A stretch of DNA of 64,000 bases from Tritrichomonas foetus (taxonomy: Eukaryota; Parabasalia; Tritrichomonadida; Tritrichomonadidae). The number at the start of each line of letters is the position of its first letter. Position 1 is the stretch's first letter. This document shows positions 1 through 8,868 of this stretch, piece by piece. The stretch lies in the NCBI GenBank assembly GCA_001839685.1, contig MLAK01000770.1:1-64000 (forward strand). The letters are read 5' to 3'. The notes under the pieces are model-generated. The model ran no database searches. It saw only the letters and a program-made list of their open reading frames with translations, and was not told the DNA's origin. The position numbers and the translations under genes are program-made.

Positions 1-83
1 TTGGGTTTGATGAAATTTTTAGTGTTTTCATTTATGATTTTGTTAGTTTTCTCATTTGTGATCATTGATTTTTAATGTGTTGG

Positions 84-110
84 GATAATTTGAGCGAAGC
101 GCAAATTATC
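84..110. repeat. short inverted repeat (hairpin)
   Basis: A 9-bp perfect stem (GATAATTTG at 84-92, CAAATTATC at 102-110) encloses a 9-nt GC-containing loop. It lies about 160 bp upstream of the first gene. It could be a cruciform, an RNA hairpin or part of a dispersed repeat; function is unknown. Confidence 0.5.
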
Positions 111-224
111 ACTACACATATTTCTACTAGAAAGCATGCCCAGTTTCAAATGTTATATGAATTTGTGTGTATTAGTTCATTTATGGATTGAAAAGAATTG
201 AGAAGAATTGTATTGACGTTCAAA

Positions 225-230
225 TGGTCA
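225..230 (+). promoter_or_regulatory. TGGTCA upstream element
   Basis: Exact TGGTCA 39-44 bp before the ATG at 269, followed by AATTA. The same TGGTCAATTA ten-mer occurs on the coding strand upstream of the cytochrome b5 gene. An Inr-like TCATT (263-267) overlaps the start region. Regulatory role is inferred from recurrence only. Confidence 0.4.
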
Positions 231-268
231 ATTAATTGGCCTGCTAATTTCACTAGAATTTTTCATTC

Positions 269-1231
269 ATGACAGAAAGACCCAAAGAACTTCTTTGCGA
301 AAAACACATCGAATTTCTCCTTAAGCTTTTAAACTCGAAAGATTCACTCGAACAAATGATGACCATCCCAATCCGCACAAACACGTATTATTGGGGTCTT
401 TCGGCCTTATATCTTCTCAGGGCCATGGACCGAGTCGACAGAAACGAGATTGTCGATTATATTAAACAATGCCAGACGCCAGAGGGAGGAATTGCCGGCA
501 ATATTGGCCACGATGCCCATATTCATCAAACTTTATCGGCCATTCAGTGCCTCATCCTTTTTGATGCTCTCGACGAAATTGATACGAAACCAGTAATCGA
601 TTGGATTGTTTCACTTCAGAACGAGGACGGATCATTCAATGGCGATAAATGGGGCGAAGTCGATACAAGGTTCGCCTACTGCGCTCTTGCCACACTTTCA
701 CTTCTCGGCCACTTAGATGCCGTTGATGTTACCAAAACCGTAGAGTGGCTTCGTAAATGTCAGAATTTCGATGGAGGCTTTGGAGTTATCGAGGGCTGTG
801 AATCTCACGCTGGACAGGTTTTCACTGTCCTAGGCGCCCTTTCGATCGCCAATGCCATGGACATCGTTGATAAAGAGTCACTTGGATTTTGGCTATCCGA
901 GAGACAGGATCCAAAGGGCGGCTTCAATGGGCGTCCAGAAAAATTACCAGACGTGTGCTACTCATGGTGGGTTGGTGCATCCATTGCAATGATTGGCAAA
1001 AAGAACTGGGTGGATGCTGACAAGCTTGAAGAATTTGTCCTTTCATCACAAGATGCGGAAGATGGAGGAATCTCCGACAGGCCAGGAAACTTTGCAGACC
1101 CATTCCACACCTTCCTGGGTATGGCAGGCCTTTCTCTTTTCGGAAAGCTTGACGTACCGGAAATGAACCCAGTGTACGCCATGCCAGTTGAGGTTCTGGA
1201 AAGACACTGGGCGAAATATAAGAAAGAGTAA
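269..1231 (+). CDS. Rab geranylgeranyltransferase (type II) beta subunit
   Basis: The 320-residue product matches the prenyltransferase beta-subunit fold: tandem alpha-alpha repeats with recurring GG-F/I turns (EGGI near 72, EDGSF near 120, FDGGFG near 168, KGGF near 216). The zinc ligands of the family are visible as D228 and C230 in [10 protein letters not shown] and H280 in DPFHTF. The [13 protein letters not shown] block is characteristic of the RabGGTase beta subunit rather than farnesyltransferase or GGTase-I. The enzyme attaches geranylgeranyl groups to C-terminal cysteines of Rab GTPases, with an alpha subunit and a Rab escort protein as partners; neither is in this window. Length is normal for the family (about 330). 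The ATG lies directly after an Inr-like TCATT. Confidence 0.93.
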   Translation: MTERPKELLCEKHIEFLLKLLNSKDSLEQMMTIPIRTNTYYWGLSALYLLRAMDRVDRNEIVDYIKQCQTPEGGIAGNIGHDAHIHQTLSAIQCLILFDALDEIDTKPVIDWIVSLQNEDGSFNGDKWGEVDTRFAYCALATLSLLGHLDAVDVTKTVEWLRKCQNFDGGFGVIEGCESHAGQVFTVLGALSIANAMDIVDKESLGFWLSERQDPKGGFNGRPEKLPDVCYSWWVGASIAMIGKKNWVDADKLEEFVLSSQDAEDGGISDRPGNFADPFHTFLGMAGLSLFGKLDVPEMNPVYAMPVEVLERHWAKYKKE

Positions 1232-2720
1232 ATAATAATGTTTATTGATTCTTGTTTAAGATATTTTCTTGTTTTTATTTTCTTGATTTTGATATTTCGT
1301 GATTTTATTTGATATTTCGTGATTTTGTTTTGGTTTATTTCATCATTGTTGATTCATTTTTTACATCTCCTCAAAATCATCTGATTATAAGAATTAACAT
1401 ATATGTTGGGCTTCAATGATAAAAGGGGTCATGAAATGAAAACCACCTATCAGGAAAGTATACAGATAATTTTCTTGATTGTAAGATGATTGTAGAATCC
1501 AATCAAGTTGAAAAGATACGGAAGCAATATAGAGCTTCATAAAATCTACAGGAACTTCGAAAACACATGTTAAAAATTTTTTAAATTAAGAAAAAGACTG
1601 CTCAACTTATCTTGTCTGGGAAAAAATGAAGAGAAAAAGCACTTTATATTAAAGTCAATTATTACAACTCATTGATTGTAGTTGATAAAATGATCAAAGT
1701 ATATTTTTTTCTCATTCTTGAAATTTTCCCAATATAAAATGGAAAGAACACCTCATTGAAAAATAAAAGTGTTGATTTCTCAAGGGAAAAAAACGACAGT
1801 AACAGAGATTTTATCTATAGAAATCCAGAAAAATGAAGTTGCAATTAAAACTATTGATGTCTTGATGATAATATTTCCTATATAATCATTGAGAATGCTT
1901 GATAAATGACTCCTTCCCAAAGTTGTTTAGCTTTATCAAGTGGGGGAAGTCTGTTGAATAAATTTAACTAAATATATCACTACTCTTTGAATTCATTTCA
2001 AAAAAACAGGAACTATTTATAACCATAAATAAAATTTTCTATATGAATCAGTACAAACTGATACTAAATACAAACAGAATCTAATTAATAGCCCAATCAA
2101 CAGCATGATAACAAAGAACCTCATATAATAAAAATATAACACAACATCTTTTCCATTTTCTAATCTGAAGTTATTCATTCAATCTAAATCTTCTTGAATA
2201 TTTCTCATCAAACGTTGGAGTCTATGGTTACTATATTATCCACATAAAATTTCTTTTGTTAATAAAAATTTCACCCTTTGTTCTCCAACTGTTGATGAAC
2301 GACATAGATCTTGACTAATTCCATAAACCAACAAATTATTCTGACTAATCCTCTATGAAAGGCCAAATAAGTAAAGGAATTATTAATAAATCATATTGGA
2401 AAATAAACAGAAACTGTCACTATGAAAGAAAAGACGAATTATGCAATTTTATTAAGAAAGGTTGAGAAAAAGATGTTATAACTGATCTACAAAATTGAAA
2501 TCGTGAACCATACATCCCATCACAGCAACTTATTATGTTTCTGTGTTTATCTTTCTACAAAATAAAAATGAAATTCTTTGGTCGAATCAAAACAATAGAG
2601 ACATGGCTCCAACTAAGAATTACAAAACAACAATCATTACAAACATGCAACATTATTTTGATGACGAGCTTCACATTTTAAAACCAGACGATAAAAGCAT
2701 TCATCAAATGAAGATAAAAT
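1232..2720. other. AT-rich intergenic region, no gene seen
   Basis: About 1.5 kb between the RabGGTase beta gene and the 3' end of the epsin gene. No frame of convincing composition was found. It contains two copies of a 16-mer GATATTTCGTGATTTT at 1291-1306 and 1311-1326 (period 20). Nothing else is recognised. Confidence 0.5.
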
Positions 2721-2752
2721 CAAACAAACAAACAAACAAACAAACAAACAAA

Positions 2753-2807
<55 letters not shown>
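2721..2807. repeat. (CAAA)n microsatellite followed by 54-A run
   Basis: About eight CAAA units (2721-2753) run into an uninterrupted A tract of 54 nt (2754-2807), ending 23 bp past the stop codon of the minus-strand epsin gene. On the sense strand of epsin this is a long T tract immediately 3' of the gene. Apparent reading frames through this tract are not genes. Confidence 0.95.
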
Positions 2808-2811
<4 letters not shown>

Positions 2812-2830
2812 TTACAGAGGTAGAGCACCT

Positions 2831-4258
2831 TTAATAGCCAAGTGGAGAAACACCAGCCCTGCCGAGCTGCTTTGGCTTTTGGTTTCCTCTAAGGTCGAGG
2901 TTGACCAAATCGCCGAACTCGTCGAGCATTCCGGGCTTCTTTTGTTGGTTCATTTGTTGGTTCTGCTGTTGCTGCGCTGGGGCTGACATTCCGCTTAAGT
3001 CGAAGATGTCCATTCCTCCAGCGGGCTGCTGTGGCTGTTGTTGTTGTGTCTGCGGTTGTGATGGAGCTCCGAAGAGGAGGTCATCTGGGCTCATCATTTG
3101 CTGCTGTGGTGGCCTCTGTTGTTGGAATTGGTTGAATTGATTTTGCTGTTGGAATTGATTTTGTTGTTGGAATTGTTGTGGTTGATTATATTGTTGCTGC
3201 TGTTGTGGTGGCCTGGATGGAATGTTGTTGAATCCAAGGAGGTCGTCGTCGGCTGATGGAGCTGGCTGATTGAATTGGTTGAATTGATTTTGTTGTGGCT
3301 GTTGTTGTGTGAATGGGTTGAATTGCTGTTGCTGTTGTTGTTGGACTGGCTGTTGTTGTGTGAATGGATTAAATTGCTGTTGTTGTGGCTGTTGTTGAAC
3401 TGGCTGTTGTGGCGATGCGAATGGGTTAAATTGCTGTTGTTGTTGTGGTTGTTGAACTGGCTGTTGTTGTTGAGCGAATGGATTAAATTGAGTATTGGCG
3501 GGTTGGACGCGCTGTTGAGCTTGTTGTGGCTTGGCGGTTGGTGTTGGAGCATCATCGTCTTCATATTCGTATTCGTCGTCGTTATTGTTATTTGATGCGG
3601 CATATGGATTGCTTGGCTTATTTCCGTAGTTTGATGAGCCTCCATAGTTGTTTGAAGAGCTTCCATAGTTGTTGGATGAACTGCCGTACCTATTGCTTCC
3701 ATAAGAACCTCCGTAATCGTTATACTCGTTGGAATATGTTGATTGCGCATATGATGAGCCGAAACCATCGTTTGTAACGGCCGTGAGAGACGATTTGAGT
3801 TTCCTTGCTTTGTCACGTTCCATTTGGTATAACTCGTTGTCGTTTACTAAATTCAAAATATCTTCTGCCTTTTTACGAACAACTGCTTCAAGAGCACCTT
3901 TTTCACCAACATCATTGTTGCGGAGATAGGTAAGGGATTGCAATTGGCCAGACATAGCGCGAGTATCTGAACGGAATGACTCGTTTCCATTTCGGATGAG
4001 GTATTCGAGAAGAAGGAGGGCTTTTTGAACATGGCGGATCTCTTCGACATCTCCTAAACGATCCCAAATAACCTTTTTGATATCTTCGCAGGCTTGGTAA
4101 CTTTCAGCCATTCGTGCAATTTCTTGCATTTGAGTATTTGCTGGACCCCATTTATCATCGTTGGTGGCTTCGAGAGCGGCTTTTTCAGCATCTGACTTTC
4201 TTGTTACAGCATACTTAGCTTTCCTTGCTGTTTCCTTGGCGAGTTGGAGAACTTTCAT
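2831..4258 (-). CDS. Epsin-like ENTH-domain endocytic adaptor
   Basis: 475 residues. The N-terminal 150 residues resemble an ENTH domain: a helical, basic start (LAKETARKAKYAVTRKSDAE), then WGPANTQMQEIARMAES and a long LLLLEYLIRNGNE helix. This fold binds phosphoinositides and helps bend membranes at clathrin-coated pits. The rest is a disordered Gln/Asn-rich tail with repeated NPFA/NPFT motifs (EH-domain ligands), several D-L-L/F motifs (DDLLGF, DDLLFG, DIFDL) of the type that binds clathrin adaptors, and near the C-terminus LVNLD, which fits a clathrin-box. An acidic DDDEYEYEDDD stretch precedes the Gln-rich part. Poly-Gln is encoded by mixed CAA/CAG codons, so it is not a pure triplet expansion. 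An Inr-like TCACT lies shortly upstream of the ATG. ANTH-type adaptors are the alternative but less likely. Confidence 0.88.
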   Translation of the reverse strand: MKVLQLAKETARKAKYAVTRKSDAEKAALEATNDDKWGPANTQMQEIARMAESYQACEDIKKVIWDRLGDVEEIRHVQKALLLLEYLIRNGNESFRSDTRAMSGQLQSLTYLRNNDVGEKGALEAVVRKKAEDILNLVNDNELYQMERDKARKLKSSLTAVTNDGFGSSYAQSTYSNEYNDYGGSYGSNRYGSSSNNYGSSSNNYGGSSNYGNKPSNPYAASNNNNDDEYEYEDDDAPTPTAKPQQAQQRVQPANTQFNPFAQQQQPVQQPQQQQQFNPFASPQQPVQQQPQQQQFNPFTQQQPVQQQQQQQFNPFTQQQPQQNQFNQFNQPAPSADDDLLGFNNIPSRPPQQQQQYNQPQQFQQQNQFQQQNQFNQFQQQRPPQQQMMSPDDLLFGAPSQPQTQQQQPQQPAGGMDIFDLSGMSAPAQQQQNQQMNQQKKPGMLDEFGDLVNLDLRGNQKPKQLGRAGVSPLGY

Positions 4259-5154
4259 ATCAGAGTGATAACGGTTTGTATCAATGTTGAATTAATGACG
4301 ATGAAAAAATTTCACCAGTCTTTTCAATGAAGTAACCGATTTTCATATCACACTAGGGTGTTGTAATTTTCAGTCCTGCCATTTGCAGGTGATTTTTGAC
4401 CGAATTCACAACAACTTCTGGTCATTTGGTCATACCGCGTAACTATAGGAATTTTCCCGCTTCTAAACCTTCGATATTTAAAGCTGCAATTTTATTCAAA
4501 TCGACTGATTTTCTTTTTGATCAGCAAATATTCATTAGTGTTAAATGGCGATTAGTTTTCTTCTGTTTATTTTAAATTATATCACAATAGTATATTCGAT
4601 TTTTTTTTATGATTTAATGTTATGTAAAATCTCAAATAGTTTATAATAACATTCCATTTTGATCTATTTATGTGTCTGAGCTGGGGTTTTTGAATAGTTT
4701 TTATCACTTCATTAAATATTTTCCTTTTAAACTCATTTAACGATAGTCTTACTTAATAAAAAGTGTAGGTTGGGCAAATATTGTAACATTGCTAGACTTT
4801 ATTGATCACATCATAAATCATATTTTTTCCTCAGAAGAGCATTGTAGGGATTGGATTCATGCATACAAACATTCACATACGAATAGTATTATTTACACAT
4901 CGATAAAAGTTTTTTTGAAATGAATAAAATACGATGAATGTATTTCTCCGTCCAAATATCAAAATTTGCCATTATCTTTTCTTTTTCCTATCATTTTTTC
5001 ACCTTGCCTAAGTTTTTATCAAATCCTTTATTAGATAACAAATTCTTGAACAATCATCCGTTAATAGCGCTAATTTTTTTCAAAAATGGAAAATCTTAAA
5101 AATAATGCAAAATCTTAAAAATAATGCAAATTTAAAAATCATTTAATATCAATT
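4259..5154. other. intergenic region, no gene seen
   Basis: About 0.9 kb between the epsin start and the 3' end of the LCAT-like gene. Two TGGTCA words occur near 4420-4433, about 165-175 bp upstream of epsin. A 19-bp unit with core AATCTTAAAAATAATGC is tandemly duplicated around 5091-5128. No coding sequence is recognised. Confidence 0.5.
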
Positions 5155-6396
5155 TTAAAGTTCATTATAGAAGTTCAGCAATTTCTTTGTGTGCTTGGGC
5201 GATACATCGTCGTAGTTGTCGCTGTCGATCCACCTGTTTATCAATTTGGCAATTTCTGGATTCTTCAAAAGATAGCGATGATGGAATTGAATTTCATCAG
5301 AAAGTGCATCATGGCATCTTAGACGAATTCCAGCTTGTCCCCAATTTTCGCATGCCCAGTCGATCACTTTAGAACCGACGAGGGAGTCACCATGGCCATA
5401 GATTGGCCTTCCAACGTCTTCCCAGTCTTTTAGAATGAGTCCCATTGGAGTTTTAACGCCTGAGTTGAAAATAATATTCACATTAAAATCAGGCTGCTTT
5501 GGAAGCTCTTGCGTGTGCTTGAAGTTTTGTTCGGCTGCTTTAAATTGTGTTGCATTTAACTTTCCATGTTCTTTCAGAACTTTGATAAGCTCAGATCCAG
5601 TGTAGTTCCGACCGTCTGGTCCAACAATAAGAGTATTGTTTGCATAAGCAATAGAATTCGGAAGTGTTGCATGAAAAGCTCCAAGCGATGCAACAAATTG
5701 ACGAAGTGTGTCAAATCTAATATGAATAAATGGGAACCTAAGTCTCCATGTTGCGAAAAATGCTTGTCCCGAGCCAGACCAAGCTGGTGCGACATATGTT
5801 GCAGAATCTATGTATGTCTTACGCCATTTGGGCTCTGTCATATCTGTCAAGAATGAGTGAACGAGAGTTGCTCCAAGTCCGTGAGCAAGGAGAGAAACTT
5901 TGGTATTGCCATTTTGAGAATACGCATTTTCAATTAGCGCGCGTAACTGTTTGTAGTATGACTCTGGCTGCTCGAGGCCAAATCTCCAGTCGTATGGTGC
6001 GCTGAAAAGGTCCTTGCGGACTTTATATCCGTTTTCGATAAAGGATTTAACGTAAAGCTCGTAATTGACCGGAAGATATCGTCCGAAGTATTCTGGGCCA
6101 ATTCCAAGGATGCCATCAACACCACCGAAATCGAGAGTTGAAAATGTCGTATTTGGTTTCGATTTTAATTTTCCGCTTTTTTCGTCATAATCGAGGGTTA
6201 AACTGTCAAGTAGGCATGTAAGAAATGGAGATGGAATGTCGCGTAGGCGGATCCAAACGTGTTTATTGGTTTCTGACTTTGGACAATACCAAAATGGCTG
6301 ATAGGTTGAATTCATATAAAGCCTACTTCCAAAGTGGCTCGGAATGATCACAATGGGTTTCTTTGCGAGAGCGAAGGTTAAAAAGAGGGAGATCAT
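5155..6396 (-). CDS. LCAT/phospholipase-family protein lacking the serine nucleophile
   Basis: 413 residues with a short N-terminal signal peptide (MISLFLTFALA), so it enters the secretory pathway. The body matches the lecithin:cholesterol acyltransferase / lysosomal phospholipase A2 family: GVDGILGIGPEYF near 92-104, the APYDWRFG block near 133-140, the nucleophile elbow at 170-177 and the late D/H region. In the family the elbow reads H-S-L/M-G with Ser as nucleophile. Here it reads AHGLGA, with Gly173 (codon GGA, 5878-5880) at the Ser position. The other triad residues appear kept: Asp337 in GHGDSLVG and His372/373 in QFHHRYL. It may be a pseudoenzyme with a lipid-binding or structural role. 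A single-base sequencing error cannot be excluded, since GGA is one change from AGA but two from most Ser codons. Confidence 0.85.
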   Translation of the reverse strand: MISLFLTFALAKKPIVIIPSHFGSRLYMNSTYQPFWYCPKSETNKHVWIRLRDIPSPFLTCLLDSLTLDYDEKSGKLKSKPNTTFSTLDFGGVDGILGIGPEYFGRYLPVNYELYVKSFIENGYKVRKDLFSAPYDWRFGLEQPESYYKQLRALIENAYSQNGNTKVSLLAHGLGATLVHSFLTDMTEPKWRKTYIDSATYVAPAWSGSGQAFFATWRLRFPFIHIRFDTLRQFVASLGAFHATLPNSIAYANNTLIVGPDGRNYTGSELIKVLKEHGKLNATQFKAAEQNFKHTQELPKQPDFNVNIIFNSGVKTPMGLILKDWEDVGRPIYGHGDSLVGSKVIDWACENWGQAGIRLRCHDALSDEIQFHHRYLLKNPEIAKLINRWIDSDNYDDVSPKHTKKLLNFYNEL

Positions 6397-6722
6397 TTGA
6401 TATTGCCAAAATGTTCTTTTTAAATTAAAAGATTTTGTTCACAAAATTCTGAAAAGTTTCGAATTCTTATCAAAAAAGCTCGCTTCTGGCATTCAAATTT
6501 TTTAAATCTCATCTCATAAATTATGAGTCATGAAACTATTTCTTTGAATATACAAAATACCACAACCAAAAACTCACAATATTTTAATTTCGCCTTCGAT
6601 CGGTGTTTGGATAAGTGATTTATATTGACCTTAATGTATCGTCTATTGAAATTTCTAGACCAAAAATCTTTTTAGGTGAAATAAATCAGTTTATGGCCAA
6701 ATGACAAATATCAGAATCACAC
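6397..6722. other. divergent intergenic promoter region
   Basis: 326 bp between the divergent LCAT-like and Nol12-like genes, presumably holding both promoters. It contains AGACCA near 6658 and TGGCCA at 6694-6699. Confidence 0.5.
6694..6699 (+). promoter_or_regulatory. TGGCCA upstream element
   Basis: The palindromic form of the TGGYCA element, 24-29 bp before the ATG at 6723, followed by an Inr-like TCACA at 6717-6721 immediately before the start codon. Confidence 0.4.
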
Positions 6723-7085
6723 ATGGAAAAAGAAAACAAGAAATTCAACAAGAAAAAATCGAAGGTTCAAAAGGTAGAGTTTGACGAATCATCTCGTAAG
6801 TCATTTTTACTCGGATTGAAAAACAAAAAGAAAAAGAAGGAAAAGAAGGCCAAACAAATGGCCAAAGAAATGCTTTCAAAGGCTAGAGCCGAACTTCGCC
6901 ATAAAAAGAAAGAAAAGCAACAAGAAGTAGTTTTAGAACTCGTGAAAAAACAGGCCAAACTCGGAATTCAACCATTACCAATATTTACAGAAGGCCCTGA
7001 TGCAATCGACATGACGATGATTGAAGTCGACCCTAATGAACAGAGTGATGTTGAGGAAGAAGAAGAGGAAGAAAATGAGGAGTAA
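6723..7085 (+). CDS. Nol12/Rrp17-family nucleolar protein
   Basis: 120 residues, very lysine-rich at the N-terminus and glutamate-rich at the C-terminus. The segment VEFDESSRKSFLLGLKNKKKK followed by a long basic helix (KAKQMAKEMLSKARAELRHKKKEK) matches the pattern of the Nol12 / Nop25 / Rrp17 family (F-D-x-x-x-R-x-x-F/Y-L-x-G-x-x-K-R/K). In yeast and animals this family acts in nucleolar pre-rRNA processing, Rrp17 as a 5'-to-3' exonuclease. The basic block would also serve as a nuclear/nucleolar signal. It is shorter than most homologues, so it holds little beyond the core. It is divergently transcribed from the LCAT-like gene. Confidence 0.75.
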   Translation: MEKENKKFNKKKSKVQKVEFDESSRKSFLLGLKNKKKKKEKKAKQMAKEMLSKARAELRHKKKEKQQEVVLELVKKQAKLGIQPLPIFTEGPDAIDMTMIEVDPNEQSDVEEEEEEENEE

Positions 7086-7685
7086 TTCTTGTTTTTATAT
7101 TTCAATATTTTTTTCCCCTCATCAATTTTATACTACAAAATTATACTAGAAATGTTGCTTACATCCAATTAAAGAATTTGTTTACAATTAAATGCAAGTC
7201 GCTTTTTATAAATGAATCACCATTCAAATTTGTAATTAAGTTGAATAATTAAACACCTCAATTATCTAATAATATTATTGTTTATGAAATTTCTATTTTA
7301 TTTGCTGAGCCATTTGAACCTTTTATTTATGGCGAAATAATCAAAAATTCAAAAATCACAAAAATCCTGAATTCAAACAATCCAAATAAGAAATACAAAA
7401 GTTTTGAAAACATTATAAAATATGTAGAATTAATTTAATCATTCAATGAGGTTTTAATGAATAATCAATAAATGAAGAAAACGCATTTCATTCGAATAGA
7501 ATTCCGAAATAATGAATATGACTATCAGAAATATTCGACCAAAATATATTTTCAGCAGGAAAAAAAAATCATCGAATATTAAAAAAATTATAAATTATTT
7601 TCATATTTTTATAAATGAGGTGAAAACTAGAATTTGTAGTGGCATAATGTAGGGAATTATTCATTTTGCGGTTTATGAAAATGAA
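7086..7685. other. convergent intergenic region, no gene seen
   Basis: 600 bp between the 3' ends of the Nol12-like and cytochrome b5 genes; AT-rich with short A runs. No frame or RNA gene is recognised. Confidence 0.5.
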
Positions 7686-7940
7686 TTATCCAACATATGG
7701 TCCAATTTTAAGAGATTTGATCATATCAGGGTTGATGTAAGGATGTCTTTTCATAAACGACTCTGTGATATCACCGCCAGCATCACACACAATGCAATCT
7801 GGACCTCCAGGATGACGCGATAAATATTGAGTTACATTGTAAACGTTTCCTTCGAGGACGACCCAACAGTCTCTTTTTTTGTTGTGTCTTTGGAGCTCTT
7901 CTTTGGTGACATCCCTATAGCGAGGCTTCTTTTCTGTCAT
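7686..7940 (-). CDS. Cytochrome b5 domain protein
   Basis: 84 residues forming a single cytochrome b5 heme domain. Visible are the WVVLEGNVYNVTQYL strand-helix, the HPGG motif with the first axial His, the AGGDITESF helix, and the second axial His in MKRHPYI. There is no C-terminal membrane tail and no flavin or molybdenum domain, so it is probably a small soluble electron-transfer protein of the type found in several anaerobic protists. The partner enzyme is unknown. A TGGTCAATTA element lies on the coding strand about 45-50 bp upstream. Most of this gene and its upstream flank recur at 8638-9335; this copy is the complete one. Confidence 0.92.
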   Translation of the reverse strand: MTEKKPRYRDVTKEELQRHNKKRDCWVVLEGNVYNVTQYLSRHPGGPDCIVCDAGGDITESFMKRHPYINPDMIKSLKIGPYVG

Positions 7941-8407
7941 GAGAAATAACTGATGTGAAGTGTTATTTATCGAATAATAATAATTGACCAGAGAGTATTG
8001 AATTCCAAATTAATTTCTGAGTTGTCATTGAATATTTTGAATAGCATTTGAATTAGCAATCCAACTTTTGATCGACTTTTGATAAAAAAATCAGTTTATT
8101 ATTTCTCTACACAATCAAATAAGTATAATTATTATCATGCTATTTTTAATGTTCATACGGCAAAAACTTATGCGAACACACCTCTGAAACCTGAATTTCT
8201 TTATGGTAGTATTTCAAGCATCAACAGATAGTTTTCATTTCTTTGGGTTTTTTTTTCACGTTTTTTCTTTTCAGTTAACACAGAAATTTACAAGCAACCA
8301 AAGGAATTTTTTCGATCATTGAAACATTTTATCTCTGAAAAATTGATTACCCTATCAGCTATATTGAAAAATTTCTGTTATCAAGAGTGTCAATATTTCA
8401 CCTTCTA
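7710..8407. repeat. 698-bp duplicated block, copy 1
   Basis: This block is repeated at 8638-9335 with a constant offset of 928 bp. I found one mismatch (A at 8306, G at 9234). It covers the first 77 codons of cytochrome b5 plus its upstream region. Near-identity together with an adapter and an N between the copies points to an assembly error rather than a recent duplication. Confidence 0.9.
7985..7990 (-). promoter_or_regulatory. TGGTCA upstream element of cytochrome b5
   Basis: TGACCA on the plus strand, that is TGGTCA on the coding strand, 45-50 bp before the start codon and followed by ATTA, as upstream of the first gene. Confidence 0.4.
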
Positions 8408-8587
8408 TTTCGTAATCAGCGGCGGTTGGCTTATGTGAATACTTGATTTTACCGCTTTTTATTTGACCTTTTCATCATCAATTAATAGCGGTTGCTTATG
8501 CGAATTGATTCGCATACCGCTTTTTATTTAACCTTTTCATCATCAATTAATAGCGGTTGCTTATGCGAATTGATTCGCATACCGCTT
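8408..8587. repeat. 65-bp tandem palindromic repeat
   Basis: Two near-perfect units of 65 bp, starting near 8486 and 8551, plus a degenerate earlier copy from about 8419. Each unit contains a strong palindrome (ATGCGAAT, TG loop, ATTCGCAT) flanked by GCGGT and ACCGC arms with a 5-nt bulge on one side. Between palindromes is a pyrimidine-rich linker (TTTTTATTT...CCTTTTCATCATCAATTAATA). The second unit runs directly into the mosaic-end adapter, so its true genomic neighbour is unknown. Confidence 0.85.
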
Positions 8588-8606
8588 AGATGTGTATAAG
8601 AGACAG
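8588..8606 (+). other. Tn5/Nextera mosaic-end adapter sequence
   Basis: AGATGTGTATAAGAGACAG is exactly the 19-bp Tn5 mosaic end used in Nextera-type libraries. Read on the minus strand it gives the adapter peptide AVSYTHL, a known contaminant of translated assemblies. It marks a chimeric join; sequence across this point should not be treated as contiguous genome. Confidence 0.95.
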
Positions 8607-8636
8607 CCTTTATGATTTCGTTGGTTTTCTCATTCA

Positions 8637-8637
8637 N
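8637..8637. other. ambiguous base (N)
   Basis: A single N sits exactly at the left edge of duplicate block 2, as expected for a scaffolding or gap-filling join. Confidence 0.95.
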
Positions 8638-8868
8638 AAGAGATTTGATCATATCAGGGTTGATGTAAGGATGTCTTTTCATAAACGACTCTGTGATATC
8701 ACCGCCAGCATCACACACAATGCAATCTGGACCTCCAGGATGACGCGATAAATATTGAGTTACATTGTAAACGTTTCCTTCGAGGACGACCCAACAGTCT
8801 CTTTTTTTGTTGTGTCTTTGGAGCTCTTCTTTGGTGACATCCCTATAGCGAGGCTTCTTTTCTGTCAT
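8638..8868 (-). pseudogene. truncated duplicate copy of cytochrome b5
   Basis: Identical to the first 77 codons of the gene at 7686-7940, from the start codon at 8868. The last seven residues (KIGPYVG) are missing, because the copy ends at the N and continues into unrelated sequence that includes the adapter. Probably an assembly duplicate rather than a biological pseudogene; no separate function should be assigned. Confidence 0.85.

Noticed and set aside
2543..2986. 147-codon plus-strand frame through the poly-A tract
   Set aside because: It is made of a CAAA microsatellite, a poly-Lys run from the A tract and antisense of the epsin gene; not a gene.
3094..3816. 240-codon minus-strand frame rich in Asn/His/Ser
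   Set aside because: Shifted reading of the epsin Gln-rich repeats.
4381..4460. Possible tRNA-like element in the gap upstream of epsin
   Set aside because: No B-box or cloverleaf pairing could be made.
8524..8868. 114-codon cytochrome b5 variant ending in AVSYTHL and repeat-encoded residues
   Set aside because: The tail is translated from the sequencing adapter and the tandem repeat, and the frame crosses an N; only 8638-8868 is real cytochrome b5 sequence.
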